Assembly: GCA_964349045.1 (NCBI GenBank)
Contig: CAYGFI010000175.1
Coordinates: 1 to 9,680 of the forward strand
DNA from: JACJXF01 sp964349045
GTDB taxonomy: Bacteria > Bacteroidota > Bacteroidia > Bacteroidales > GCA-2748055
Reading direction: 5' to 3'
DNA: 9,680 nucleotides
Position numbers and translations under genes: made by a program. Shown piece by piece: positions 1 through 7,007 of the stretch (its first letter is position 1; every line of letters begins with the position of its first letter). The notes below the pieces were generated by a model. That model was not told the origin of the DNA, searched no databases, and saw only the letters and a program-made list of their open reading frames with translations.

Positions 1-468
1 AACTAAAAGAGACTTTTTATTATCCAGATTGAAATTTTTCTGAAGATTAAAGAATTCTTTTGTTTTTGGGGCTTCGAAATCGAAATCTTCCAGGACAAGA
101 ACCTGATTGTTTTTCGCTTTATAAGTAAGGGCTGACAATCGAGCCAGAACTTTAACTTTTTTATTCAGTTTGAAGCTGTAATCGCGGGGGCGTGGGCCAA
201 AAACTCTGCCTCCACTTCGGAAGAGCGGGTTTTTGATGTCACCAAAACGCGCGGATCCGGAACCTTTTTGTTTCTTAAGTTTCCGGGTACTCCCGGTTAC
301 TTCGGATCTTTCTTTGGCTTTGTGAGTACCCTGACGGTTATTGGCAAGGTATTGTTTCACATCCAAATAAATTGCATGGTCGTTCGGCTCGATTCCGAAG
401 ACTGATTCTTCGAGTTTTACCTTATTACCGGTTTCCTTGCCGGTAATATTCATGATAGTTAAATTCAT
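1..468 (-). CDS. rplD: 50S ribosomal protein L4, 5' part (gene runs off the left edge)
   Basis: L4 binds 23S rRNA domain I early in large-subunit assembly and its extended loop lines the peptide exit tunnel. The reading frame is open from the ATG at 468 to base 1, giving 156 codons of a family of about 205-210, so the C-terminal quarter is missing. Visible hallmarks are GIEPNDHAIYLDVKQ near residues 26-40, the tunnel-loop region with RQGTHKAKERSE followed by GSTRKLKKQKGSGSARFGD, and GGRVFGPRPRDY. The start is chosen because its A is the last base of the rplC stop (TAATG, one-base overlap), which suggests translational coupling. A second ATG five codons later is possible, but the upstream one matches the usual length of Bacteroidetes L4. 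In many bacteria L4 also represses its own operon; nothing in this window shows that here. Confidence 0.98.
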   Translation of the reverse strand, partial: MNLTIMNITGKETGNKVKLEESVFGIEPNDHAIYLDVKQYLANNRQGTHKAKERSEVTGSTRKLKKQKGSGSARFGDIKNPLFRSGGRVFGPRPRDYSFKLNKKVKVLARLSALTYKAKNNQVLVLEDFDFEAPKTKEFFNLQKNFNLDNKKSLLV

Positions 469-1085
469 TACTTTTCAATAATTAAATATGAACCAATAGA
501 ACCTGGAACAGACCCTTTAACAAGCAGGAGATTATTTTCCGGCATTATTTTCATGACCTTCAGGTTTAAAACTTTAACGCGGTTACCGCCCATACGTCCG
601 GCCATTCTCATCCCTTTAAATACTCTGGATGGATATGAAGATGCACCCAGTGATCCCGGCGCTCTTCCGCGGTTATGCTGACCATGAGTTGCATCATTTA
701 CACCACTGAATCCGTGTCTCTTAACAACACCCTGAAAGCCTTTACCTTTTGACAGGCCAACCACATCAAGCCATATATCATCTTTGAAATAGTCAACCGT
801 GATTACATCCCCAAGCTTCCAGTTCTGCACGAAACCTTTTAATTCAACTACTTTTTTCTTTGGTTCTGTTTCAGCTTTTTTGAAATGTCCCATTAATGCT
901 TTAGTGGTGTGTTTTTCCTTTTTATCTTCAAAAGCAAGCTGTACAGCGGCATAACCATCATTTGATACGGTTTTCACCTGGGTAATAACACATGGTCCGG
1001 CCTGTATAACAGTGCAGGGTACATTTTTTCCTTCTTCGTCGAAGATGGAAGTCATTCCGATCTTCTTACCAATTAATCCTGGCAT
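468..1085 (-). CDS. rplC: 50S ribosomal protein L3
   Basis: L3 is a primary binder of the 3' region of 23S rRNA, and its loop approaches the peptidyl transferase centre. The 205-residue product is full length. It begins MPGLIGKKIGMT, the standard L3 start, and carries the conserved stretch with GQHNRGRAPGS followed by SRVFKGMRMAGRMGG at about residues 136-166. The Gln in GQHNRG corresponds to the residue methylated in E. coli L3. It follows rpsJ after 23 bases and overlaps rplD by one base. The region before the ATG is A/T-rich without a Shine-Dalgarno core, as is usual in Bacteroidetes. Identification is secure. Confidence 0.99.
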   Translation of the reverse strand: MPGLIGKKIGMTSIFDEEGKNVPCTVIQAGPCVITQVKTVSNDGYAAVQLAFEDKKEKHTTKALMGHFKKAETEPKKKVVELKGFVQNWKLGDVITVDYFKDDIWLDVVGLSKGKGFQGVVKRHGFSGVNDATHGQHNRGRAPGSLGASSYPSRVFKGMRMAGRMGGNRVKVLNLKVMKIMPENNLLLVKGSVPGSIGSYLIIEK

Positions 1086-1108
1086 TTTTCTATGTTTTTA
1101 TAAAGGTT

Positions 1109-1414
1109 TCACACTTTTATTTCTACCTCAACACCGCTGGGAAGCTCAAGTTTCATGAGTGCGTCAATGGTTTTGGGAGTTGAACTGTAAATATCAAGTA
1201 ATCTTTTGTAGGAACACAACTGGAATTGTTCTCTGGATTTCTTATTTACAAAGGGTGACCTGAGTACAGTAAAAATCCTTTTATGAGTTGGCAGGGGAAT
1301 GGGTCCGCTCACAACAGCTCCGGTAGATTTTACAGTTTTCACGATCTTCTCTGCTGATTTATCCACCAGGTTATGATCGTAAGACTTCAATTTAATTCTA
1401 ATCTTTTGGCTCAT
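1109..1414 (-). CDS. rpsJ: 30S ribosomal protein S10 (NusE)
   Basis: S10 is a head protein of the 30S subunit and, as NusE, pairs with NusB in transcription antitermination. The 101-residue product is full length and starts MSQKIRIKLKSYDHNLVD. It contains the family core with GPIPLPTHKRIFTVLRSPFV at about residues 37-56 and KKSREQFQLCSYKRLLDI after it. It begins 11 bases after the fusA stop. In E. coli, rpsJ opens a separate S10 operon. Here the tight spacing argues that it is co-transcribed with the str genes, as in other Bacteroidetes, although a promoter inside fusA cannot be excluded by eye. Confidence 0.99.
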   Translation of the reverse strand: MSQKIRIKLKSYDHNLVDKSAEKIVKTVKSTGAVVSGPIPLPTHKRIFTVLRSPFVNKKSREQFQLCSYKRLLDIYSSTPKTIDALMKLELPSGVEVEIKV

Positions 1415-1425
1415 TCTATTAAATG

Positions 1426-3531
1426 TTAAACAACTGTTTTACCGCTAATTTTATCAAGTATTGTTTTTGAGAGGTCAGCGCTTACCTCCTGAAAATGTGA
1501 GAATGACATAACAGAAGTTGCTCTTCCGGAAGTAAGTGTTCTCAATGTAGTAACATATCCGAACTGTTCAGCAAGCGGGACTTTGGCTTTAATAACCCTG
1601 GCTCCTGCCCTGCTTTCCATTCCTTCAACCTGTCCGCGCCGTTTGTTAAAATCTCCAATCACATCTCCCATATATTCTTCAGGTGTAACTACTTCTGCTG
1701 CCATGATGGGTTCAAGAAGAACCGGTTTTGCTTTTGAAGCAGCATGACGGAATGCCTGTTTGGCGCATATTTCAAAGGCCAGGGCATCAGAGTCAACCGC
1801 GTGATACGAACCGTCGAAAAGAATTACTTTTAGACTTTCCATGGGATAACCGGCCAAAGGTCCGTTTTTGAGTGATTCTTTAAATCCCTTTTCAACAGCC
1901 GGTATATATTCCCTGGGAACATTACCACCTTTTACTTCGTTCACAAACTGCAAACCAACCACACCCGGATCAGCAGGCCCTATTTTTATCTGAATATCAG
2001 CAAATTTACCTCTGCCTCCGGTTTGTTTCTTAAATACCTCGCGATGCTGGATCTGAAGGGTAAGGGCTTCTTTATAGTTTACCTGAGGTCTTCCCTGGTT
2101 ACATTCAACCCTGAATTCACGTCTTAGCCGGTCAATAAGAATCTCAAGGTGTAGCTCACCCATTCCTCTTATTATGGTTTGTCCGCTGTCGGGATCGGTA
2201 TTGATCAGGAAGGTAGGATCTTCCTCGGTTAATTTTCCAAGCGCCATCCCGAGACGGTCCATATCCTGCTGGGTTTTGGGTTCAATGGCAACAGAGATTA
2301 CCGGTTCCGGGAAATCCATTGATTCGAGAATGATAGGGGCATTTACTGCACAAATTGTATCTCCGGTTCTGAGTTCTTTAAATCCCACTGCACCACAAAT
2401 ATCACCGGCTTCTATAAATTCCCTGGGGAGTTGTTTGTTTGCATGCATCTGGTAAAGGCGGTTTACTCTTTCCTTTTTCCCGGTCCTGGTATTGTAAACC
2501 ATGGTTCCTTCTCTCAGGACGCCTGAATAAACGCGAACGTAAATTATACGTCCGACAAAAGGATCAGTGGCAATTTTAAATGCAAGTCCGGCAAACGGGG
2601 CATCGGGATCCGGGGGCCTGGTTTCTTCTTTATCTGTATCGGGATTAATACCGGTAACCGCTTCGATATCGAGCGGGGAAGGCAATAAAGCTACAATACC
2701 GTCGAGTAAACGCTGAATCCCTTTATTTTTAAATGCTGAGCCTGCAAATACAGGAACAATTTCCATCCGGATAGTTGCTCTGCGGACATAGCTCATAAAT
2801 TCCTCCACTGAAATTGAATCCCTGTTTTCCAGGAATTTTTCCAGTAATGTATCATCCGATATACAAACCGCCTCAACAAGTTTTTCTCTCCATTCTTCAA
2901 CTTCTTCCACCATTTCGGCTGGAATATCCTGCAATTCATAAGTGGTTCCCAGAGTCTGGTCATCCTGCCAGATTACAGCTTTCCTATGTATAAGGTCTAC
3001 TACTCCACGGAAATTCTCTTCTGAACCGATCGGAATCTGCAGGGGAACTGCATTTGCACCTAGTTTTTCCCTGATTTCACTAACGACCCTGAGGTAATCA
3101 GAACCAACCCTATCCAGTTTATTAATAAATGCAATCCTGGGAACTTTATATTTATCAGCCTGACGCCAGACGGTTTCAGACTGCGGTTCAACACCTCCAA
3201 CCCCGCAAAATACTGCAACCGCCCCATCAAGAACGCGCAATGACCGTTCTACTTCAACAGTAAAATCAACGTGCCCGGGGGTATCAATTATATTGATCTT
3301 ATAGTCGTCATCGAGATATTTCCAATATGTTGTTGTCGCGGCAGAAGTAATTGTGATCCCTCTTTCCTGTTCCTGCACCATCCAATCCATGGTAGCGGCC
3401 CCGTCGTGTACTTCACCTAGCTTGTGGGTAATACCGGTATAGAACAGAATTCGTTCTGTAGTCGTGGTTTTACCTGCATCAATGTGGGCCATAATACCAA
3501 TATTCCTCGTATATTTCAGATCCTGTTTCAT
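1426..3531 (-). CDS. fusA: Elongation factor G (translocation GTPase)
   Basis: EF-G is a cytosolic GTPase that moves tRNA and mRNA through the ribosome and, with the recycling factor, splits post-termination ribosomes. At 701 residues it has the usual length. The GTPase motifs are complete: P-loop AHIDAGKT at 15-22, switch I RGIT at 57-60, DTPGH at 83-87, NKLD at 137-140, and GSAFKNKG for G5. Domain II, the GELHLEI stretch of domain III, the domain IV core and a C-terminal domain V follow in order. Position inside the str operon between rpsG and rpsJ marks it as the canonical copy; many Bacteroidetes also carry a divergent second EF-G elsewhere. It starts 27 bases after rpsG. There is no tuf gene between it and rpsJ. 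Confidence 0.99.
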   Translation of the reverse strand: MKQDLKYTRNIGIMAHIDAGKTTTTERILFYTGITHKLGEVHDGAATMDWMVQEQERGITITSAATTTYWKYLDDDYKINIIDTPGHVDFTVEVERSLRVLDGAVAVFCGVGGVEPQSETVWRQADKYKVPRIAFINKLDRVGSDYLRVVSEIREKLGANAVPLQIPIGSEENFRGVVDLIHRKAVIWQDDQTLGTTYELQDIPAEMVEEVEEWREKLVEAVCISDDTLLEKFLENRDSISVEEFMSYVRRATIRMEIVPVFAGSAFKNKGIQRLLDGIVALLPSPLDIEAVTGINPDTDKEETRPPDPDAPFAGLAFKIATDPFVGRIIYVRVYSGVLREGTMVYNTRTGKKERVNRLYQMHANKQLPREFIEAGDICGAVGFKELRTGDTICAVNAPIILESMDFPEPVISVAIEPKTQQDMDRLGMALGKLTEEDPTFLINTDPDSGQTIIRGMGELHLEILIDRLRREFRVECNQGRPQVNYKEALTLQIQHREVFKKQTGGRGKFADIQIKIGPADPGVVGLQFVNEVKGGNVPREYIPAVEKGFKESLKNGPLAGYPMESLKVILFDGSYHAVDSDALAFEICAKQAFRHAASKAKPVLLEPIMAAEVVTPEEYMGDVIGDFNKRRGQVEGMESRAGARVIKAKVPLAEQFGYVTTLRTLTSGRATSVMSFSHFQEVSADLSKTILDKISGKTVV

Positions 3532-3558
3532 CTGTTCTGCTTCGGCTTTCTTTACTTT

Positions 3559-4035
3559 TTAAAATCTGAAATGTGCAAAAGCTTTATTTGCCTCTGCCAT
3601 CCTGTGTGTGTCTTCTTTTTTCTTGTATGCACCACCTTCGTTATTATAGGCGGCCATTATTTCCGCAGCAAGTTTTTCGCTCATGGAACGACCTGTGCGT
3701 TTCCTGGCAAAGAATATCAGGTTTTTCATTCCGATAGAAATCTTCCTGTCGGGCCTGATTTCCATTGGTACCTGGAATGTTGCGCCACCAACCCTGCGGC
3801 TTTTTACTTCAACCTGGGGGGTGATGTTTTCGATAGCCAGTTTCCAGATTTCAAGAGCCGGCTTATCGGCATTTTTCATCTTCTCTTCAACCATCTTTAT
3901 TGCATCATAGAAAATGGTGTAAGAGATACTTTTCTTACCCTCTACCATAAGATTGTTCACGAACCTGGTTACATCCGGACTTCCGAATTTCGGATCGGGT
4001 AAAAGGATTCTCTTTTTGGGTTTCGATTTTCTCAT
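3559..4035 (-). CDS. rpsG: 30S ribosomal protein S7
   Basis: S7 nucleates assembly of the 30S head on 16S rRNA and contacts the E-site tRNA. The 158-residue product starts MRKSKPKKRILLPDPKFGSP. It shows the family signature with VTRFVNNLMVEGKKS near residues 21-35, and GGATFQVPMEIRPDRK around residues 82-98. The C-terminal HRMAEANKAFAHFRF is the usual S7 tail. It lies 18 bases after rpsL and 27 bases before fusA in the same operon. Plus-strand open frames across this region are antisense shadows. In E. coli S7 represses the str operon by binding the rpsL-rpsG gap; at 18 bases the gap here is too short for the E. coli-type structure. Confidence 0.99.
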   Translation of the reverse strand: MRKSKPKKRILLPDPKFGSPDVTRFVNNLMVEGKKSISYTIFYDAIKMVEEKMKNADKPALEIWKLAIENITPQVEVKSRRVGGATFQVPMEIRPDRKISIGMKNLIFFARKRTGRSMSEKLAAEIMAAYNNEGGAYKKKEDTHRMAEANKAFAHFRF

Positions 4036-4053
4036 TTCTAACTAAGCGATTAA

Positions 4054-4431
4054 TTATTTTTTCTTAGGCCTTTTTGTACCGTATTTCGAACGTCTCTGTG
4101 ATCTGCCCTCAACGCCGGAAGCATCAAGAGCCCCGCGAATAAGGTGATACCTTACACCGGGAAGATCTTTCACCCTTCCCCCCCTGATAAGTACAATGGA
4201 GTGTTCCTGCAGATTGTGACCTTCACCCGGGATATAGGCGTTAACTTCCTTCTGGTTTGTTAACCTTACCCTTGCTACCTTTCGCATTGCTGAATTCGGC
4301 TTCTTCGGGGTGGTGGTGTAAACCCTTACACACACGCCTCGACGCTGTGGACAAGAATCCAGAGCCGGAGCTTTACTTTTCTCAACAATCTTATTCCTTC
4401 CTTTTCTTACTAATTGCTGAATTGTTGGCAT
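4054..4431 (-). CDS. rpsL: 30S ribosomal protein S12
   Basis: S12 sits at the decoding centre and influences accuracy. The 125-residue product is full length and opens the str operon. It contains PQRRGVCVRVYTTTPKKPNSA at about residues 28-48 and GGRVKDLPGVRYHLIRG at 84-100. The residues corresponding to the classic streptomycin sites are the wild-type lysines, K43 and K88, so this allele shows no known rpsL streptomycin-resistance change. D89 is the aspartate that RimO methylthiolates in species that have that enzyme. Upstream lies a Bacteroidetes promoter and an approximately 40-base leader with no Shine-Dalgarno motif. Confidence 0.99.
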   Translation of the reverse strand: MPTIQQLVRKGRNKIVEKSKAPALDSCPQRRGVCVRVYTTTPKKPNSAMRKVARVRLTNQKEVNAYIPGEGHNLQEHSIVLIRGGRVKDLPGVRYHLIRGALDASGVEGRSQRRSKYGTKRPKKK

Positions 4432-4477
4432 ATAAACTAATTGGATTTGTTTGAATATTTTTTCCCAAAACGGGTTG

Positions 4478-4506
4478 CAAAGGTATTCTTTTTTTTAAAA
4501 AAACAA
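4478..4506 (-). promoter_or_regulatory. Bacteroidetes-type promoter of the str operon
   Basis: Read on the minus strand, TACCTTTG at 4485-4478 is a perfect match to the Bacteroidetes -7 consensus TAnnTTTG. A TTG at 4506-4504 lies 18 bases upstream as the -33 element. Both the motif pair and the spacing fit primary sigma factor (ABfA-type) promoters described in Bacteroides and Flavobacterium. The transcription start would fall near 4472-4475, about 40 bases before the rpsL ATG. The spacer is almost pure T and A runs, which would favour strong, growth-linked transcription. The exact start is inferred. Confidence 0.75.
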
Positions 4507-4554
4507 TAATATTTGCGCAAAATTTTAAGGAATCTGCGGCTTATTATTGTTTTT
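4499..4554. repeat. 13-bp perfect inverted repeat over the rpsL promoter, with an inner palindrome
   Basis: The plus strand reads AAAAACAATAATA at 4499-4511 and its exact reverse complement TATTATTGTTTTT at 4542-4554, separated by 30 bases. The spacer contains the 10-base palindrome TTTGCGCAAA at 4512-4521. The left arm covers the -33 TTG of the rpsL promoter. On the minus strand the second arm runs into TTTTTTT, so the structure could also act as a weak terminator for the gene ending at 4650. It could instead be an operator; the A/T-rich arms make chance formation possible. Confidence 0.5.
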
Positions 4555-4649
4555 GAAATGATTTATAATAAAGGAAAATCTTTAATGATGTTTTCCGGTT
4601 TATTAAAATAATTCAGGGGAAGTAAAAATGCCGAAACAGAATTTGCAGT

Positions 4650-5945
4650 TTAGTAATAAAGAGGATAAAACCTGAGCCCGCCTTTTGTATTTATTTCCAT
4701 AGCCGGAAATGGAACTTTAATCATGAACATACTATTAAGCAGCTTTTTAAGATTCTTGTTCCTGGCTGGTATTGCACTGAAGTCAATATCGAGGGAAAAC
4801 AGGAATTGCCGGAAGCGTTCTGTTTCAGGTATTGCTACTCCTTTATAACTGGTTTTATTTTTAAACTCCCCAAACATTCCCCCGGCACTGTAACCGATAG
4901 CAAAATTCACCCAATCAGGGATCCTTTCATTTTTTATGACGCGATTAATACCAAAACTCAGCCAATTGGTGTGTCCGTTATAGTCGTACATAAACTGGTT
5001 AATTCCCTCTCCCAGGTAACCATTAGCCTGCTTAGCATATGGGGATGGATAAAAAGACAATTTGTATTTTACAATTTGCTCCCTGAAGGCAAGTTCCTGC
5101 CCGACGACCAGCGCTGAGCCAATAGTATTTGCCACCACATCGCTCCATGAAAAACCCCATCCTTCATACATTCCATCCCAGATTTCAATTGGCAACTGCA
5201 AAAGAAATCCAAAGCTTCCTCCGTACCAGACAGCCTTTCTGCGCGGAACACCTGCCCAAAGTAAAGAATGAAATCCAATATAACTTTCCAGGTATCCTCC
5301 ATAGGCATGACCAAATTTGTCGATCTGGTTGTAGCCTTTTAGATCATTATAATAATGAAATGGAACCCTTTCGTGGTCTTTATACCATATATATTGTAAA
5401 TATGCCATGGATCCGAAGTAAGCAAAGGATACTCCGGAAACAACTATGGCAAGCCGGGCATTTTTAATTGGAGTAGTATCCTGTGAAACGGAATTCCCAG
5501 CAAAATTACCTTTTGTATTATTTCTTTGGGAGTATGATGGTATATAAATTGCCATTAAAAAAATCAATCCAAGAATCAGGGACAGTTTATTTAGTTGCCA
5601 TTCCTTCTCTGTATGAGGATTGGCTGATGCTTTCAGTGCATAGGATGCAGCATGCTTTGCATGACTGGCTATATGAGCTGTTGCTGCAGCATGACCCGCG
5701 GAACGTGCAGCAGCAACCGACTCGGGCCTTATCGCTTCACGCGCTGCCGCATGGGCCTCCAGGGCAAATCTCCTGGCTTCTGTCATTTTTAGCTTTCCCT
5801 GTACCCATTCCCGAGCCGCTTCAACGGCTTGGCGGGGACGTGCATCTTCAGGGTAATAATCCTCAAACATTGAAAGAACGCGCTCTGCACAATCGGCTGC
5901 CCAGGCTGCCAGTAGCCTATGTTCATGGTCAATTGAATTTTTCAT
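4650..5945 (-). CDS. Chimera: Imm5-like domain fused to a DUF2279 envelope protein
   Basis: The 431-residue frame has two unlike parts. Residues 1 to about 116 are Ala/Arg/His-rich and helical (HRLLAAWAADCAERVL, then GHAAATAHIASHAKHAASYA), a pattern I associate with Imm5-like putative immunity proteins, which are normally stand-alone and cytosolic. Residues 119-140 (KLSLILGLIFLMAIYIPSYSQ) look exactly like a Sec signal peptide with its cleavage site. Residues about 165-431 match Bacteroidetes DUF2279 proteins: WYKDH, DKFGHAYGGYL at 209-219, IEIWDGMYEGWGFSWSDVVANTIG at about 253-276, and a C-terminal half ending FYPLYY. No ATG opens the DUF2279 part in frame before its signal peptide; the nearest is Met131 inside it. 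As encoded, the Imm5-like part would stay in the cytosol and the rest be exported or anchored. The functions of both parts are uncertain. Confidence 0.85.
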   Translation of the reverse strand: MKNSIDHEHRLLAAWAADCAERVLSMFEDYYPEDARPRQAVEAAREWVQGKLKMTEARRFALEAHAAAREAIRPESVAAARSAGHAAATAHIASHAKHAASYALKASANPHTEKEWQLNKLSLILGLIFLMAIYIPSYSQRNNTKGNFAGNSVSQDTTPIKNARLAIVVSGVSFAYFGSMAYLQYIWYKDHERVPFHYYNDLKGYNQIDKFGHAYGGYLESYIGFHSLLWAGVPRRKAVWYGGSFGFLLQLPIEIWDGMYEGWGFSWSDVVANTIGSALVVGQELAFREQIVKYKLSFYPSPYAKQANGYLGEGINQFMYDYNGHTNWLSFGINRVIKNERIPDWVNFAIGYSAGGMFGEFKNKTSYKGVAIPETERFRQFLFSLDIDFSAIPARNKNLKKLLNSMFMIKVPFPAMEINTKGGLRFYPLYY

Positions 5946-5973
5946 ACAATGATTCCTGCAGTATTGTTAAAGT

Positions 5974-6096
5974 TCAATTGCTGCTGTTCCATTCGTTGCG
6001 TTTAATATTCGAACAATACTCCAGCTTCAGAGCTTTAGTAAATTCCTGTACTTTCAATACCTGAAATATATTTCCGTAATTCTTTTCTTTAATCAT
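5974..6096 (-). CDS. Small ORF (40 aa) overlapping the stop of the MORN gene
   Basis: The ATG shares bases with the MORN gene's stop codon (ATGA overlap, 6096-6093), the arrangement expected for translational coupling. It encodes 40 residues beginning MIKEKNYGNIFQVLKVQEF, Lys-rich and possibly helical, ending 28 bases before the chimera's ATG. I recognise no family. It may be a genuine small protein, the remnant of a larger gene cut by the same events that shaped its neighbours, or a chance frame. The ATGA overlap is its only positive support. Confidence 0.3.
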   Translation of the reverse strand: MIKEKNYGNIFQVLKVQEFTKALKLEYCSNIKRNEWNSSN

Positions 6097-6370
6097 TTTT
6101 TAAGAATTTTATTATTTACAAAATTCTCCTCATATTCTACTTGATCATTTTTATTATACCGGATAAAGGAACCGTTTTTCATGCCATCTTTAAAATTCCC
6201 TATCTGCCAGAGCTGTCCTGTTTCGCGATAGAATTTCCATTCTCCTTCCATTTTTCCTGATAAGTATGTTCCTTCGGCTTTTAATTTCCCGTTTTTAAAA
6301 AAGAATGTCAGATTCTCCCCGTTTAACTCGTGGATTTTCTGTCCGTTTGCATAGTATTTTTTTCCAGCAT
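6093..6370 (-). pseudogene. MORN-repeat (YwqK-like) protein, frame broken near its start
   Basis: The frame ending at 6093 encodes consecutive MORN-type repeats: KKYYANGQKIHELNG, FFKNGKLKAEGTYLSGKMEG, EWKFYRETGQLWQIGNFKDG and SFIRYNKNDQVEYEENF. Such repeats form beta-hairpins; small proteins of this kind in Bacteroidetes are often labelled YwqK-family antitoxins, although the role is unproven. This frame has no start codon before a TAA at 6392-6390. An ATG at 6370-6368 lies one base out of frame, separated by an A7 tract (T7 at 6357-6363 on the plus strand). Adding one A would give a natural start, MLEKKYYANGQ, and a 92-residue protein. The change is either a real slippage mutation or a homopolymer sequencing error. 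Confidence 0.7.
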
Positions 6371-6410
6371 ATAGCTTTTTTATTTCTGTTTAGTGAGCAG
6401 GTTCCGTATC

Positions 6411-6702
6411 TCATTTTGTAGTCTTCCCTCCCATTTCTGTAAATATATTGTCAATGGGTTCCCAAAGTTCTATTTTATTTCCTTCCGGGTCCATGATGTG
6501 AACGAATTTTCCATATTCAAACGACTCAATTTCATCTAGTATGGTTACTCCGTTTGACCCGAGGTTTTTTACCAGTTGCTCAATATTCTGAACCCTGTAA
6601 TTAATCATAAATTCCTTTTCAGAGGGAGCGAAATACTTACTTCCTTTCTTAAAAGGACTCCACTGGAGATAATTAATTTCTTCAGGCCGGTTGGCGTTTA
6701 TG
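6411..6702 (-). pseudogene. VOC/glyoxalase-family protein, N-terminal half missing
   Basis: From about 6702 the frame reads DINANRPEEINYLQWSPF, then KYFAPSEKEFMINYRVQNIE, and ends with VHIMDPEGNKIELWEP and a short tail. This is the C-terminal betaalphabetabetabeta half of a vicinal oxygen chelate (glyoxalase/bleomycin-resistance fold) protein; the Glu in KIELWEP is at the usual second metal-ligand position. Intact relatives are roughly 115-130 residues and begin with another such half containing the first ligand. Here that half is absent and the frame runs back into the 3' end of the preceding gene before a TAG at 6740. The ATG at 6608 could yield a 65-residue peptide, but it is an internal Met in relatives. 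A working metal site is unlikely. Confidence 0.75.
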
Positions 6703-6990
6703 TCAGGTAAGTTTAAATTTAATTGGAGAAGTGTCAGCTATTCGCGTAATTTTCTTTCTTGCTTCTAAGTCAAGTTTTACCCATTCCATATGCCATTCAA
6801 TTGAACCTTTAAAAATTGTTTTATTCCTTTGGAAATCTTCGCTTATTGTCTTTAAAATTTCGGAATGAGTTGATTCTCCTTTTACTTTAAGGCAATTCAA
6901 AACCGATTCTTCTATAGCACAATATTTTTGTTTATTCATCCTTATGGCTTTTTTACCGGCTGGATGTTTAAGTTGTATTTTTTGTTCCAT
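6703..6990 (-). CDS. Small conserved protein, DUF6958-like (winged-helix-like)
   Basis: This 95-residue protein begins MEQKIQLKHPAGKKAIRMNK, continues with helical segments around SVLNCLKVKGESTHSEILKT, and ends with EWVKLDLEARKKITR and a short tail. The pattern resembles the small Bacteroidetes family I know as DUF6958; the helix arrangement plus the final beta-rich stretch suggests a winged-helix-like fold, which is inference. The length looks complete and the frame is unbroken, unlike most of its neighbours. It lies 17 bases after a 35-codon signal-peptide-like ORF, and its stop codon abuts the truncated VOC gene. No function is known to me. Confidence 0.75.
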   Translation of the reverse strand: MEQKIQLKHPAGKKAIRMNKQKYCAIEESVLNCLKVKGESTHSEILKTISEDFQRNKTIFKGSIEWHMEWVKLDLEARKKITRIADTSPIKFKLT

Positions 6991-7007
6991 GGTAATTTAT
7001 TTTAGAA

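Larger units (their letters stand above)
4432..4649. other. Intergenic region between the DUF2279 fusion gene and rpsL
   Basis: These 218 bases hold no coding frame I can support. The half next to rpsL contains the leader, the promoter and the inverted repeat described separately. The half next to 4649 is A/T-rich and shows no further motif I recognise. Confidence 0.7.

Noticed and set aside
1415..1425. A separate promoter for an S10 operon before rpsJ
   Set aside because: The gap is only 11 bases and contains no TAnnTTTG element; co-transcription with fusA is simpler.
3424..4002. 192-codon plus-strand frame across rpsG and the start of fusA
   Set aside because: It is antisense to two certain genes, and its Phe/Cys-rich translation is typical of a shadow frame.
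5483..6064. 193-codon plus-strand frame
   Set aside because: It is antisense to the Imm5-like domain; its length is explained by the GC-rich codons of that domain leaving few stops in the opposite strand.
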